A stretch of 64,000 nucleotides of DNA from Aureimonas ureilytica DSM 18598 = NBRC 106430 (GTDB lineage Bacteria; Pseudomonadota; Alphaproteobacteria; Rhizobiales; Rhizobiaceae). The position numbers were made by a program, and so were the translations under genes. The notes under the pieces were generated by a model that saw only the letters and a list, made by a program, of their open reading frames with translations, was not told where the DNA came from and made no database searches. Shown here piece after piece: positions 17,229 to 26,217 of the stretch. The DNA lies in contig NZ_ARQE01000001.1 of assembly GCF_000382705.1 (NCBI RefSeq), forward strand, positions 747,924 through 811,923, read 5' to 3'. How positions within the stretch are numbered: position 1 is the first letter of the stretch; each line of letters begins with the position of its first letter.

Positions 17229-18761
17229 TCAGGAGGCCTTTGCCTGAAGGCGCGAGATTTCGCCAGCCCCCCGGTCGCGCTCCGGCTCGAAGCCGGCGAG
17301 GCTTTCCGGCTCGCAATCGGCGAAGACGCGGCCGACGCCGATCAGGATCGGCCGCTCGATGCCGATGCGCCCGACGATCTCGGCGAGCGTCGCCAGCGTG
17401 CCGACGAGCCGCGCTTCCTCGGGCCGCGAGATGGAGGCGGCGACGGCGACCGGCGTCTCGGCCGGCAGCCCGTGGCCGATCAGCTCAGCGGCGATGCGCG
17501 GGGCCATGCGCCCGCCCATGTAGAAGATCGTCGTGGCGTGATCGTCGGCGAGCGCCTGCCAGTCGAGATCATCAGGCAACCCGCCCTTCTGCGAATGGCC
17601 GGTGACGAAGCGCACCTGCTGCGCGCGGTCGCGGTGTGTCAGCGAGACGCCGAAGCCGGCGGCGAGCGCGGACGCCGCCGTGATGCCCGGCACGATCGCG
17701 ACCGGAATGCCCTCGCGCTTCAGTTCGGCGATTTCCTCGCCCGAGCGGCCGAAGACCGACACGTCGCCCGACTTCAGGCGCACGACATGCTTACCGGCTC
17801 TGGCGAACTGCACCATCATCCGGTTGATGTCTTCCTGCCGGCACGAGTCGCGGCTGGCGCGCTTGCCGACCAGCATGCGCTTGGCCTCGCGGCGGGCGAG
17901 TTCCAGGATGTCGTCCGAGACGAGATCGTCGAACAGGATGACGTCGGCGGCCTGGAGCGCGCGCACGGCTTTGAGCGTCAGAAGCTCGGCCTCGCCGGGG
18001 CCGGCGCCGACCAGCGTCACGCGCCCGCCGGCCTGCGGGCGGCTGACGAGATCGCGCACGAAGCGGCGCGCATCGGCCTCGGCCACGTCGTCCGGCGCCT
18101 TGCGGGTGAAGGCCTCGTCGGAGAAACGCTCCCAGAAGGCGCGGCGCGCCGGACCGGGCTGGAGCCGGTCCATCACCTCGGCGCGCACCTTGGCGGCGAG
18201 CCTGGCCCAGCCGGTGAGCGTTGCGGGCAGAAGCGTTTCGATGCGCCGGCGAATGGCCTGGCCGAGGATCGGGGCCGCGCCGTCGGTGGAAATGCCGACC
18301 ACGACCGGCGAGCGGTTGACGATCGTGCCAAAGCGGAACTGGCAGAAATCCGGCTTGTCGATGACGTTGACAGGAACGCCCGCGCCCTTCGCCGCGCAAT
18401 AGAAGCTCTGCGCCTCCGACTCGCTTTCGCAGTCCGCCACAGCGAGGGCCGCGCCCTCGAAACAATCCAGCGCCCAGGGCCGGTCGTGATGCCGGATCGC
18501 GCCGTCCGCGAAGGACAGGGCGAGAACGGTGCGCATCTCCTCGGTGAGATGCTCGGCTTCGCAATAGAGATCGACATGGGCGCCGGAGGCCGCCAGGAGT
18601 TCCGCCTTCCAGGCCGCGCCGTCCGAGCCGCCCACCATGGCGACGCGCTTGCCCTTCAGGTCGAAGAAGACCGGGAGCGTCGCAAGCTCGCCCATGCGCT
18701 GCGGGCGCGTGCGAGCAGCGGCGGCGGTGTCGTCAGCGGAGTTCGAGAACGCGCTCGGCAT
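17229..18761 (-). CDS. cysG: Siroheme synthase CysG (fused)
   Basis: A 510-residue multifunctional enzyme making siroheme, the prosthetic group of NirB. The N-terminal module (about residues 30-240) is precorrin-2 dehydrogenase/ferrochelatase, with a Rossmann-like VAMVGGSDGAAWKAELL and VNVIDKPDFCQF. The C-terminal module (about 245-490) is uroporphyrinogen-III methyltransferase: VTLVGAGPGEAELLTL, the GDVSVFGR loop and VPGITAA. Its start overlaps the end of nasA by 29 bases, so it is coupled to nitrate assimilation. It probably ends the nas operon. Confidence 0.95.
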   Translation of the reverse strand: MPSAFSNSADDTAAAARTRPQRMGELATLPVFFDLKGKRVAMVGGSDGAAWKAELLAASGAHVDLYCEAEHLTEEMRTVLALSFADGAIRHHDRPWALDCFEGAALAVADCESESEAQSFYCAAKGAGVPVNVIDKPDFCQFRFGTIVNRSPVVVGISTDGAAPILGQAIRRRIETLLPATLTGWARLAAKVRAEVMDRLQPGPARRAFWERFSDEAFTRKAPDDVAEADARRFVRDLVSRPQAGGRVTLVGAGPGEAELLTLKAVRALQAADVILFDDLVSDDILELARREAKRMLVGKRASRDSCRQEDINRMMVQFARAGKHVVRLKSGDVSVFGRSGEEIAELKREGIPVAIVPGITAASALAAGFGVSLTHRDRAQQVRFVTGHSQKGGLPDDLDWQALADDHATTIFYMGGRMAPRIAAELIGHGLPAETPVAVAASISRPEEARLVGTLATLAEIVGRIGIERPILIGVGRVFADCEPESLAGFEPERDRGAGEISRLQAKAS

Positions 18762-21405
18762 CGATCAATCCCTGGAGTTCCGTACGGCAGGAGCCACAAT
18801 TCGTCCCGGCCTTCAAGTCCCGGCCGATGGCCGAAACACTCGTGCAGCCCTTTTCGCGGATCGCCCGCCTGATGTCGTTGGCGCCGACGCCAAAACAAGA
18901 GCAGACGAGCGCGCCGGGATCGGGCCTGTCGGCGCCCGGCCGCCCGGCCAGAAGCCGGAAGCGCGTGGCCGATTCCATCGGCGCGCCCGACAGGCACGAG
19001 ACGGCATAGGCGCGGGACACGGCCACAGGCTCGGGCGACAGCCAGAGGGCGCCGAGAAAGCGCCCGTCCTCGAAGGCGGCGAAGCGGTGATGCCCCGCTC
19101 GGTCGGCATAATGCAGAAGCTCGGCCGCCTCGGGAAGGCCGAGAAGCTCGCGCGCGAAAGCCTCGGTGTTCTCCAGCTTTGCCGTGCCGGCGAGTTCCAT
19201 GCGCCAGCCGCCATCGGCCCGCGCGCGCGCCCAATAGGCGCTGCCAGCGGGGACCGGCTCGGCAAGCGAGACGGCGAACCCATGCCACGCCGCGTCGAAG
19301 CGGCGGAGCGCGGCGGGCGCGGCCTTCGAGGCCGGCTGGCCGGACACGGGGTCCGTGCGGCCGGGCACGAGGGCGTTGATACGCGCCGCGCCGGAGAACT
19401 GCTCCGTCCAGTGCATGGGGGCGAACAGCGTGCCGGGGCGCACGCGCTCGGTCAGAAGCGCGCGCAGGATCACGGTGCCATGGTCGGTTTCGACTGTGAC
19501 CAGATCGGCTTCGGAGATGGAAAGACGCGCAGCGTCTTCGGGGTGCAACTCGCAGAAGGGCTCGGCGAGATGGGCCGACAGGCGCGCCGAGCGGCCGGTG
19601 CGGGTCATCGTGTGCCACTGGTCGCGAATGCGCCCGGTGTTGAGCACGAAAGGGCGCTCCGGCGAGGTCGCGGGCGCGGCGGCCGGCGCGACGGGGAGGA
19701 AGCGCGCCTTGCCGTCCGGGGTGAAGAAGCGGCCGTCCGCGAAGAAGCGCGGCTTCGACGCGCCATCGGCCGCGACGGGCCATTGCACAGGCGACAGTGC
19801 CTCGTAAGCCGGCTCATCCAGCGTTGCGAGGCCGGACAGCTCGAAGTCCCTGATACCCTCGTTCTCGAAGGCCGAGAGCGCAGCATGTTCGCGGAAGATC
19901 GCGGCCGGCCCGTCGAAGGCGAAGGCCGCCTCATGCCCCATGCGCCGCCCGACCTCGGCCATCTGCCACCAGTCGGGCTTGGCTTCGCCGGGTGCGGGGA
20001 GGAAAGCGCGCTGGCGGGAAATGCGGCGCTCGGAATTCGTGACCGTTCCCGCCTTCTCGCCCCAGGCGACGGAGGGCAGGAGGACATGGGCATAAGGAAC
20101 GGTGTCGGTGTCACGAACCACGTCCGACACGACCACCAAGGGGCAGCGCTCCAAGGCCTGCCGCACGAGGTCGGCTTCGGGCAGCGAGTCCACCGGATTG
20201 GTGCCCATGATCCAGATGGCTTCGACGCGTCCGTCATGCACGGCGCGGAAGAGATCGACTGCTTTCAACCCGGGCTTAGCCGGCAAAGCGGGTGCGTTCC
20301 AGAAGCGGCCGACGATGTCTTCATGCGTGGGATTGCCGATCGCCATATGCGCGGCAAGCTGGTTGGCGAGCCCACCGACCTCGCGCCCGCCCATGGCGTT
20401 GGGCTGGCCGGTGACGGAGAAGGGACCGCAGCCCTCGCGTCCGATCCGGCCGGTCGCGAGATGACAGTTCAGGATCGCGTTGACCTTGTCCGTGCCCCCG
20501 GCCGACTGGTTGACGCCCTGGCTATAGACGGTGACGGTGCGCTCGGTCTCGGCAAACAGCGCGAAGAAGCGCTGGAGCGCCGGCTGATCCAGCCCCGTCT
20601 CGGCGGCAAGGCGCGTCAGATCGCGATAGGGCAGGGCGGCTTGGAGCGCGGCGTCGAAGCCTTGCGTGTGCGCTTCCACGAAGGCCCGGTCGATCCGCCC
20701 GGCCGCGCTCAGATGCGCGAGGAGCCCCAGAAACAAGGCCGTGTCGCCGTCCGAGCGGATCGGCAGGTGCAGGTCGCTTTCCGCCGCCGTGACGGTGCGG
20801 CGCGGGTCGATCGTGACGAGCTTCATCGACGGCCGCGCGGCCTTGGCCGCCAGCAAGCGCTGGAACAGGACCGGGTGGCACCAGGCGAGATTGGAGCCGA
20901 CGAGAACGAGAAGGTCGGCCGCCTCGAGGTCTTCATAGGTGTTCGGCACCGTGTCCGAGCCGAAGGCCCTGACATGGCCGGCGACCGAGGAGGACATGCA
21001 GAGGCGGGAATTGGTGTCGATATTGGCCGAGCCGATGAAGCCCTTCATCAGCTTGTTGGCGACGTAATAATCCTCGGTCAGGATCTGGCCGGAAACATAG
21101 AAGGCGACGGAGTCCGGGCCCTTGCGCCTGATCGTCTCGGCAAAACGATCAGCCACATGATCCAGCGCCGCGTCCCAGGACACGCGGCTCCCCGCGATTT
21201 CCGGGTGGAGCAGCCGGCGGTCGGGGATCAGCGTTTCGGCCAGCGCCGAGCCCTTGGAGCAGAGCCGGCCGAAATTGGCGGGGTGCTCCGGGTCGCCCGA
21301 GATGGCGATCGTGCCGTCGGGCTTGGGGCTTGCGAGCACGCCGCAGCCGACGCCGCAATAGGGGCAGGTGGTGCGTGTGGCCTGGGGCGCTCGCAGGGCT
21401 TCCAT
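18733..21405 (-). CDS. nasA: Assimilatory nitrate reductase, large subunit
   Basis: Molybdopterin enzyme of 890 residues that reduces nitrate to nitrite in the cytoplasm. The N-terminal [4Fe-4S] ligands are C14, C17, C21 and C49. The molybdopterin-binding domains follow, including a GVNQSAGGTDKVNAI stretch. The last 60 or so residues (LVCSCFGVGANDIRRAI, then GTNCGSC) form a BFD-type [2Fe-2S] domain typical of NasA enzymes that take electrons from a reductase partner. It sits between nirD and cysG. No Tat signal is present, as expected for a cytoplasmic enzyme. Confidence 0.95.
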   Translation of the reverse strand: MEALRAPQATRTTCPYCGVGCGVLASPKPDGTIAISGDPEHPANFGRLCSKGSALAETLIPDRRLLHPEIAGSRVSWDAALDHVADRFAETIRRKGPDSVAFYVSGQILTEDYYVANKLMKGFIGSANIDTNSRLCMSSSVAGHVRAFGSDTVPNTYEDLEAADLLVLVGSNLAWCHPVLFQRLLAAKAARPSMKLVTIDPRRTVTAAESDLHLPIRSDGDTALFLGLLAHLSAAGRIDRAFVEAHTQGFDAALQAALPYRDLTRLAAETGLDQPALQRFFALFAETERTVTVYSQGVNQSAGGTDKVNAILNCHLATGRIGREGCGPFSVTGQPNAMGGREVGGLANQLAAHMAIGNPTHEDIVGRFWNAPALPAKPGLKAVDLFRAVHDGRVEAIWIMGTNPVDSLPEADLVRQALERCPLVVVSDVVRDTDTVPYAHVLLPSVAWGEKAGTVTNSERRISRQRAFLPAPGEAKPDWWQMAEVGRRMGHEAAFAFDGPAAIFREHAALSAFENEGIRDFELSGLATLDEPAYEALSPVQWPVAADGASKPRFFADGRFFTPDGKARFLPVAPAAAPATSPERPFVLNTGRIRDQWHTMTRTGRSARLSAHLAEPFCELHPEDAARLSISEADLVTVETDHGTVILRALLTERVRPGTLFAPMHWTEQFSGAARINALVPGRTDPVSGQPASKAAPAALRRFDAAWHGFAVSLAEPVPAGSAYWARARADGGWRMELAGTAKLENTEAFARELLGLPEAAELLHYADRAGHHRFAAFEDGRFLGALWLSPEPVAVSRAYAVSCLSGAPMESATRFRLLAGRPGADRPDPGALVCSCFGVGANDIRRAIREKGCTSVSAIGRDLKAGTNCGSCRTELQGLIDAERVLELR

Positions 21406-21411
21406 GAGGAG

Positions 21412-21765
21412 TTACTCCGCCGCCATCGCGTAGGCGCTCGCCCGCTCGATCAGGAGTTCCAGCGCGCCCTCCGCCCCGACGCGCACCGGGAAGGTGCGCA
21501 CCTGTCCCTCGTCCGGCCCCTGCACGAGGCCCGTGTCGAGCGCGATGACCTGATTGTGGAGGGGGCAGGTGACGGAGCCGCCATGGACGATGCCCTGAGA
21601 GAGCGGCCCGCCCTTGTGCGGGCAGCGATCTTCCGTGGCGAAGACCTTGTCGTCCATCGTGCGGAACACGGCGATGCGGCCCAGCGGGGAGTTGACGCAG
21701 CGCGCGCCGCGCCGGGGAATGTCGTCGAGGCGGCCGATCGCCACCCAGTCGGAAACGGTGCTCAT
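21412..21765 (-). CDS. nirD: Nitrite reductase small subunit NirD
   Basis: A 117-residue Rieske-like subunit of NADH-dependent nitrite reductase. It retains a full Rieske ligand set, C48-x-H50 and C67-x2-H70 (DRCPHKGGPLSQG, then TCPLHNQ). Some NirD proteins, such as that of E. coli, lack these ligands, so this one probably binds a [2Fe-2S] cluster. Its start overlaps the nirB stop by four bases (ATGA). Confidence 0.94.
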   Translation of the reverse strand: MSTVSDWVAIGRLDDIPRRGARCVNSPLGRIAVFRTMDDKVFATEDRCPHKGGPLSQGIVHGGSVTCPLHNQVIALDTGLVQGPDEGQVRTFPVRVGAEGALELLIERASAYAMAAE

Positions 21766-24218
21766 TCTGCGGCCTCGCGGAAGGGGGTGATGTCGGCCAT
21801 GGGCTTGAACTCGTGGGCGGCGACGCCCTTCGACGCGCGCTCGGCCCAGGGATCGACCTGCGCGAATTGCTGCGAGTAGACGAAGCGCTCGAAATAGTGC
21901 TGGCGCTTTTCGAGATCGTCCACGATCGCGGCCTTGATCGACGCCATGCCGACCCGCTTCAGCCACTTGTAGATGCGCTCGAGATAATGGCCCTGCTCGC
22001 GATACGCTTGAGTCAGTGCCGCGATCACGACGACCGCTTCGTCCTCGGTGTCCACATGGCAGAGAACCTGCGTCCCGTGGATGTCGAGCCCGGCGGCGCC
22101 GGCAAAGTGGATGTCGTAGCCCGAATCCACGCAGATGACGCCGATATCCTTGCAGGTCGCCTCGGCGCAGTTGCGCGGGCAGCCGGAGACGGCGAGCTTC
22201 AGCTTGGCCGGGGTCCAGGAGCCCCACATGAACTTTTCCAGCCGGATGCCGAGGCCGGTGGAATCCTGCGTGCCGAAGCGGCACCAGTCGGAGCCGACGC
22301 AGGTCTTCACCGTGCGCAGGCCCTTGGCATAGGCCGCGCCCGACACCATGCCGGCGGCGTTGAGATCGGCCCAGACGGCGGGCAGGTCCTCCTTCTTGAC
22401 GCCCAGCATGTCGATGCGCTGGCCGCCGGTGCATTTCACGGCGGGGATGGCGAACTTGTCCACGACATCGGCGATGGCGCGAAGCTCCGCCGAGGAGGTC
22501 ATGCCGCCCCACATGCGCGGCACGACGGAATAGGTGCCGTCCTTCTGGATATTGGCGTGGACGCGCTCGTTGATGAAGCGGCTCTGCTTGTCGTCCTGAT
22601 ACTCGCCCGGCCAGTCGGCGAGGAGATAATAGTTCAGCGCCGGGCGGCACTTGGCGCAGCCGCAGGAGGTCTTCCACTCCAGTTCCTGCATCACGGCCGG
22701 AATGCTCTTCAGCCCCTTGGCCTGGATCAGGCGGCGGACATCGCCATGGCCGAGATCGGTGCAGCCGCACATGGGCTTCACGGCCTGCGCGTTGAACTTG
22801 TCCCCCAGCGTCACGCTCATCAGCTGCTCGACGAGGCCCGTGCAGGAGCCGCAGGAGGCGGACGCCTTGGTGTGGGCGCGCACTTCGTCCAGCGTGGTCA
22901 GGCCCTTGGCCGTGATGGTGCCGGTGATCTTGCCCTTGCAGACGCCGTTGCAGCCGCAGATCTCTGCGTCATCGCCCAAGGCTGCAACGGCCGCCATAGG
23001 GTCCAGCGGGGACCCTCCCTGATAGCTCTGTCCGAAGATGAGCGTGTCGCGCATCTCGGTGATGTCGGACTGCTTTTTCATCAGGTCGGCGAACCAGCCG
23101 CCATCCGCCGTCTCGCCATAGAGAACCGCGCCGAGGATCTTGTTGTCCTTGACGACGAGGCGCTTGTAGACGCCGGCCGTCGCGTCGCGCAGCACGATCT
23201 CCTCGCGGTCCGGGGCATCCGCGAAGTCGCCGACGGAATAGAGATTGATGCCGGTAACCTTGAGCTTGGTCGGCGTGTCGGAATGGCGGAAGCCGTCGCC
23301 CGCTTGGCCGGCGAGGCGGCGCGCGGCGATCTCGGCCATCTGATAGAGCGGGGCGACGAGGCCGTAGACGCGCCCGTCCAGCTCGACGCATTCGCCGAGC
23401 GCCGAGATGTTTGCGTCGGAGGTCAGGAGCTGGTCATCCACATGGATGCCGCGGCCACAAGCGAGACCCGCTTCCTTCGCCAGCCCCGCCGAGGGGCGGA
23501 TGCCGACCGCCATGACGATCAGCGTCGCGGGAATGACGCGCCCGTCCTTGAGCTGGACGCCCTCCACCTTGTCCGTGCCGAGAATGCTCTCGGTGTTGGC
23601 GTTGCAGATCACCTCGATGCCGCGCTTTTCCAAAGCGCGCTGGAGGAGATAGCCGGCGGCGGGATCGAGCTGGCGCTCCATCAGCGTCGGCATGAGATGA
23701 AGAACCGTGACCTCCAGCCCCTGTGCGCGCAGGCCTGCCGCCGCTTCCAAGCCGAGCAGACCGCCGCCGATGACGACCGCCTTGGCTCTCGACTGCGCGG
23801 CGAGGATCATCGCCTCCACATCGTCCAGATCGCGATAGGCGAGAACGCCGGGCAGGTCCTTGCCGGGCACGGGCGGAATGAAGGGCGTCGAGCCCGTCGC
23901 GATCACGAGATGATCGTAGGATTCCGTCACGCCATGGTCCGACGTCACCGTCTTGGCCTGACGGTCGATCGCGACGATCCGGTGGCCCTTGTAGAGGGTG
24001 ACGCCGTGCTTGATGTACCAGCCGTCGCCATGGATCACGATGTCGTCGAACTGCTTTTCGCCCGAGAGAACCGGCGAGAGCATGATGCGATCGTAGTTCA
24101 CGCGGGGCTCCGCGTTGAAGATCGTCACCTCATAGGCGCCGGGGGCGGCCTCGAAGAGATGTTCCAACATGCGGCCGGGCGCCATACCATTGCCGACGAC
24201 GACGAGTTTCTGGGTCAT
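21762..24218 (-). CDS. nirB: NADH-dependent nitrite reductase large subunit NirB
   Basis: Siroheme enzyme reducing nitrite to ammonium, 818 residues from the chosen start. It has an N-terminal FAD/NADH oxidoreductase domain (KLVVVGNGMAPGRMLEHL and VVIGGGLLGLEAAAGL) and a BFD-like [2Fe-2S] region (EICGCNGVCKGKI; CGSCTGLV). The C-terminal siroheme/[4Fe-4S] domain has the ligands in VGSDWCRFGTQDS and SGCPRNCAEA. The start at 24218 (MTQKLV) matches the family; an ATG three codons upstream is possible. Siroheme comes from the cysG product encoded downstream. Confidence 0.95.
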   Translation of the reverse strand: MTQKLVVVGNGMAPGRMLEHLFEAAPGAYEVTIFNAEPRVNYDRIMLSPVLSGEKQFDDIVIHGDGWYIKHGVTLYKGHRIVAIDRQAKTVTSDHGVTESYDHLVIATGSTPFIPPVPGKDLPGVLAYRDLDDVEAMILAAQSRAKAVVIGGGLLGLEAAAGLRAQGLEVTVLHLMPTLMERQLDPAAGYLLQRALEKRGIEVICNANTESILGTDKVEGVQLKDGRVIPATLIVMAVGIRPSAGLAKEAGLACGRGIHVDDQLLTSDANISALGECVELDGRVYGLVAPLYQMAEIAARRLAGQAGDGFRHSDTPTKLKVTGINLYSVGDFADAPDREEIVLRDATAGVYKRLVVKDNKILGAVLYGETADGGWFADLMKKQSDITEMRDTLIFGQSYQGGSPLDPMAAVAALGDDAEICGCNGVCKGKITGTITAKGLTTLDEVRAHTKASASCGSCTGLVEQLMSVTLGDKFNAQAVKPMCGCTDLGHGDVRRLIQAKGLKSIPAVMQELEWKTSCGCAKCRPALNYYLLADWPGEYQDDKQSRFINERVHANIQKDGTYSVVPRMWGGMTSSAELRAIADVVDKFAIPAVKCTGGQRIDMLGVKKEDLPAVWADLNAAGMVSGAAYAKGLRTVKTCVGSDWCRFGTQDSTGLGIRLEKFMWGSWTPAKLKLAVSGCPRNCAEATCKDIGVICVDSGYDIHFAGAAGLDIHGTQVLCHVDTEDEAVVVIAALTQAYREQGHYLERIYKWLKRVGMASIKAAIVDDLEKRQHYFERFVYSQQFAQVDPWAERASKGVAAHEFKPMADITPFREAAE

Positions 24219-24293
24219 GAGTCTCATCCCGAGAAGGAAAGGTGAGATGGAGGGCCGGGCGCGGCGTCGGTGGCGCGCCGAGCGGTCAGGAGA

Positions 24294-24418
24294 GTGTCAG
24301 GCCGCTTCCGTGGAGCGTCACGCAGCTTCGTGAAGCGTCACGCAGCTCCGGCGAAGCGTCACGCAGCTTCGCCTGAGCGTCAGGCAGCTTCCGCCAAGCG
24401 TCAGGCCGCTTCCACGAA
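24294..24418. repeat. Six-copy 21-base tandem repeat derived from the 3' end of nrtC
   Basis: Six head-to-tail units of 20-21 bases (starts at 24294, 24315, 24335, 24356, 24377, 24398), each like GCGTCAGGCAGCTTCCGCCAA. The last unit is the 3' end of nrtC itself and contains its stop codon, so the other five look like amplified, diverged copies of it placed after the gene. They lie in the nrtC-nirB gap and would be transcribed. Confidence 0.85.
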
Positions 24419-25201
24419 GCGGTTGCGCTCGTACAGGAACTTCAGCACGGCCTGCCGGCACTTGAGATAGGTCGCGTCGGTGGCGAGCTTGATGCGGTCG
24501 CGCGGGCGGGCGAGCGGCACGTCGAGGATTTCGCCGATGCGCGCCGAGGGGCCGTTGGTCAGCATGACGATGCGGTCCGACAGGAGCACGGCCTCGTCCA
24601 CGTCATGCGTGATCATCATGACCGTGGTGCCGAGATCGTTCTGGATCTGCATGACCTGATCCTGGAGATGGGCCCGCGTCAGCGCGTCCAGCGCGCCGAA
24701 GGGCTCGTCCAGAAGCAGGATCTTCGGCTCCATGGCGAGCGCGCGGGCGATGCCGACGCGCTGCTTCATGCCGCCCGAAATCTCGCTCGGGCGCTTGTCC
24801 TTGGCATGGCCCATATGGACCAGCTCCAGATTGCGCATGACCCATTCGCGGCGCTCAGTGGCCGGTTTGGTCCGCGAGAACACCTTGTCCACGGCGAGCG
24901 CGACATTCTCGTAGACCGTCAGCCAGGGCAGGAGCGAGTGGTTCTGGAACACGACGCCCCGGTCCGGCCCCGGCTGGTCCACCACCTTGTCCTCCAGGAG
25001 GACGACGCCGGTCGTGGCGACGGTGAGGCCCGCCACGATGTTGAGGAGCGTGGACTTGCCGCAGCCGGAATGGCCGATGATCGAGATATATTCGCCCTTA
25101 GTGACCGTGAGGTCGATGCCTTTCAGGACATTGGTCGTGGCGCTGCCGCGCTTGAAGGTCATGTCGACGCCTTCGATGGACAGGAACGGCTTGGGGGTCA
25201 T
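24401..25201 (-). CDS. nrtC: Nitrate ABC transporter ATPase
   Basis: A 266-residue ABC ATPase energising nitrate/nitrite uptake. It shows Walker A GHSGCGKST, the Q-loop VFQNHSLLPWLTV, the signature EISGGMKQRVGIARAL, Walker B KILLLDEPFGALD and the switch His in MITHDVDEAV. It is the short NrtD/NasD type without the extra solute-binding domain of cyanobacterial NrtC. It lies 33 bases downstream of the permease gene. The 3' end is copied in the adjacent tandem repeat. Confidence 0.93.
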   Translation of the reverse strand: MTPKPFLSIEGVDMTFKRGSATTNVLKGIDLTVTKGEYISIIGHSGCGKSTLLNIVAGLTVATTGVVLLEDKVVDQPGPDRGVVFQNHSLLPWLTVYENVALAVDKVFSRTKPATERREWVMRNLELVHMGHAKDKRPSEISGGMKQRVGIARALAMEPKILLLDEPFGALDALTRAHLQDQVMQIQNDLGTTVMMITHDVDEAVLLSDRIVMLTNGPSARIGEILDVPLARPRDRIKLATDATYLKCRQAVLKFLYERNRFVEAA

Positions 25202-25234
25202 GGCGGTTCGCTCCGGGTCTTTGTGGGAAGGGCG

Positions 25235-26140
25235 TCAGGCGGCGGAGGTGCCGCGGGTGACGAGGCGGCCGATGAGCGCCACGATCCGGTCGAGCACGAA
25301 GCCGACCACGCCGACATAGGCGAGCGCGACGATGATGTCGGAGATCAAGGAGGAGTTCCAAGCGTCCCAGATGAAGAAGCCGATGCCGACGCCGCCGATC
25401 AGCATTTCGGCCGCGACGATAGCCAGCCACGACAGGCCGACGCCGATGCGAAGCCCGGTGAAGATGTAAGGGGCTGCCGCCGGCAGCATGATCTTGGCGA
25501 AGAATTCGAGCCCGTTGAGGCGCAGGACCGCCGCGACATTGCGGTAGTCCGACGGGATGTTGCGGATGCCGACTGCCGTGTTGATGATGATCGGCCAGAC
25601 GGCGGTGATGAAGATCACGAAGATCGCGGCGGGCTGGCCGTCCTTGAAGGCGGCGAGCGACAGCGGCAGCCAGGCGAGCGGCGGCACGGTGCGCAGAACC
25701 TGGAAGATCGGGTCGAGGCCGCGCATGGCGAGGGTGGACTGGCCGACCAGCGTGCCGAGCGAGATGCCGACGACGACGGCGATCGCATAGCCCACCGCCA
25801 CGCGCTGGAGGCTCGCCCAGATCTGCCAGCCGAGGCCGACATCATTGCCCGAATTCACGTAGAACGGATGGACGATCAGGTCCCAGCTGTCCGACAGGAT
25901 CTGGGTCGGCGCGGGAAGCGCAGCGCCGGGCTGGGAGCAGACGAGTTCCCAAAGCCCGAGCAGCACGGCGAGCGTGACCAGAAAGGGCAGCGTGTTGGCG
26001 GCCATCTCGCCGCCCCGGCGGCTTGCCGCGGCCGCGAAGGTCGCGCGGGGACGCGGCAGGGCCACGATCTCGGCCTTTGCGCCAGCGGCGGCCGGAGCGG
26101 GCGCTTTGGCGACAGGCAGCTTGGAAACGGTCTGGGACAT
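25235..26140 (-). CDS. nrtB: Nitrate ABC transporter permease
   Basis: Inner-membrane permease of 301 residues. A cytoplasmic Pro/Ala-rich N-terminus of about 45 residues is followed by six or so membrane segments (LPFLVTLAVLLGLWELV, AVVVGISLGTLVG, AAIFVIFITAVWPIIINTA, and so on). The EAA-type coupling loop for the ATPase is near RNVAAVLRLNGLEFFAKIMLP (21 residues before the next helix). The start at the ATG of 26140 has GTGAGGG upstream; the longer open frame runs back into nrtA out of frame. It pairs with NrtA and NrtC. Confidence 0.92.
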   Translation of the reverse strand: MSQTVSKLPVAKAPAPAAAGAKAEIVALPRPRATFAAAASRRGGEMAANTLPFLVTLAVLLGLWELVCSQPGAALPAPTQILSDSWDLIVHPFYVNSGNDVGLGWQIWASLQRVAVGYAIAVVVGISLGTLVGQSTLAMRGLDPIFQVLRTVPPLAWLPLSLAAFKDGQPAAIFVIFITAVWPIIINTAVGIRNIPSDYRNVAAVLRLNGLEFFAKIMLPAAAPYIFTGLRIGVGLSWLAIVAAEMLIGGVGIGFFIWDAWNSSLISDIIVALAYVGVVGFVLDRIVALIGRLVTRGTSAA

Positions 26141-26217
26141 GGAACCCTCACGCCATCGGGCGGAACAAAGCGAAACGAGGAAGGGGCGGCCTCGTCGAGC
26201 GGGCCGCCCGGAAGGGA

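Noticed and set aside
15561..18872. A 1103-codon open frame on the plus strand
   Set aside because: It runs antisense through the P-loop kinase and cysG and through the AEC gene in another frame. It is Arg/Ala/Gly-rich in the way typical of high-GC shadow frames and has no domain.
18637..21879. A 1080-codon plus-strand frame opposite nasA
   Set aside because: It is the complement of a clear nitrate reductase gene. Composition and lack of motifs mark it as a shadow.
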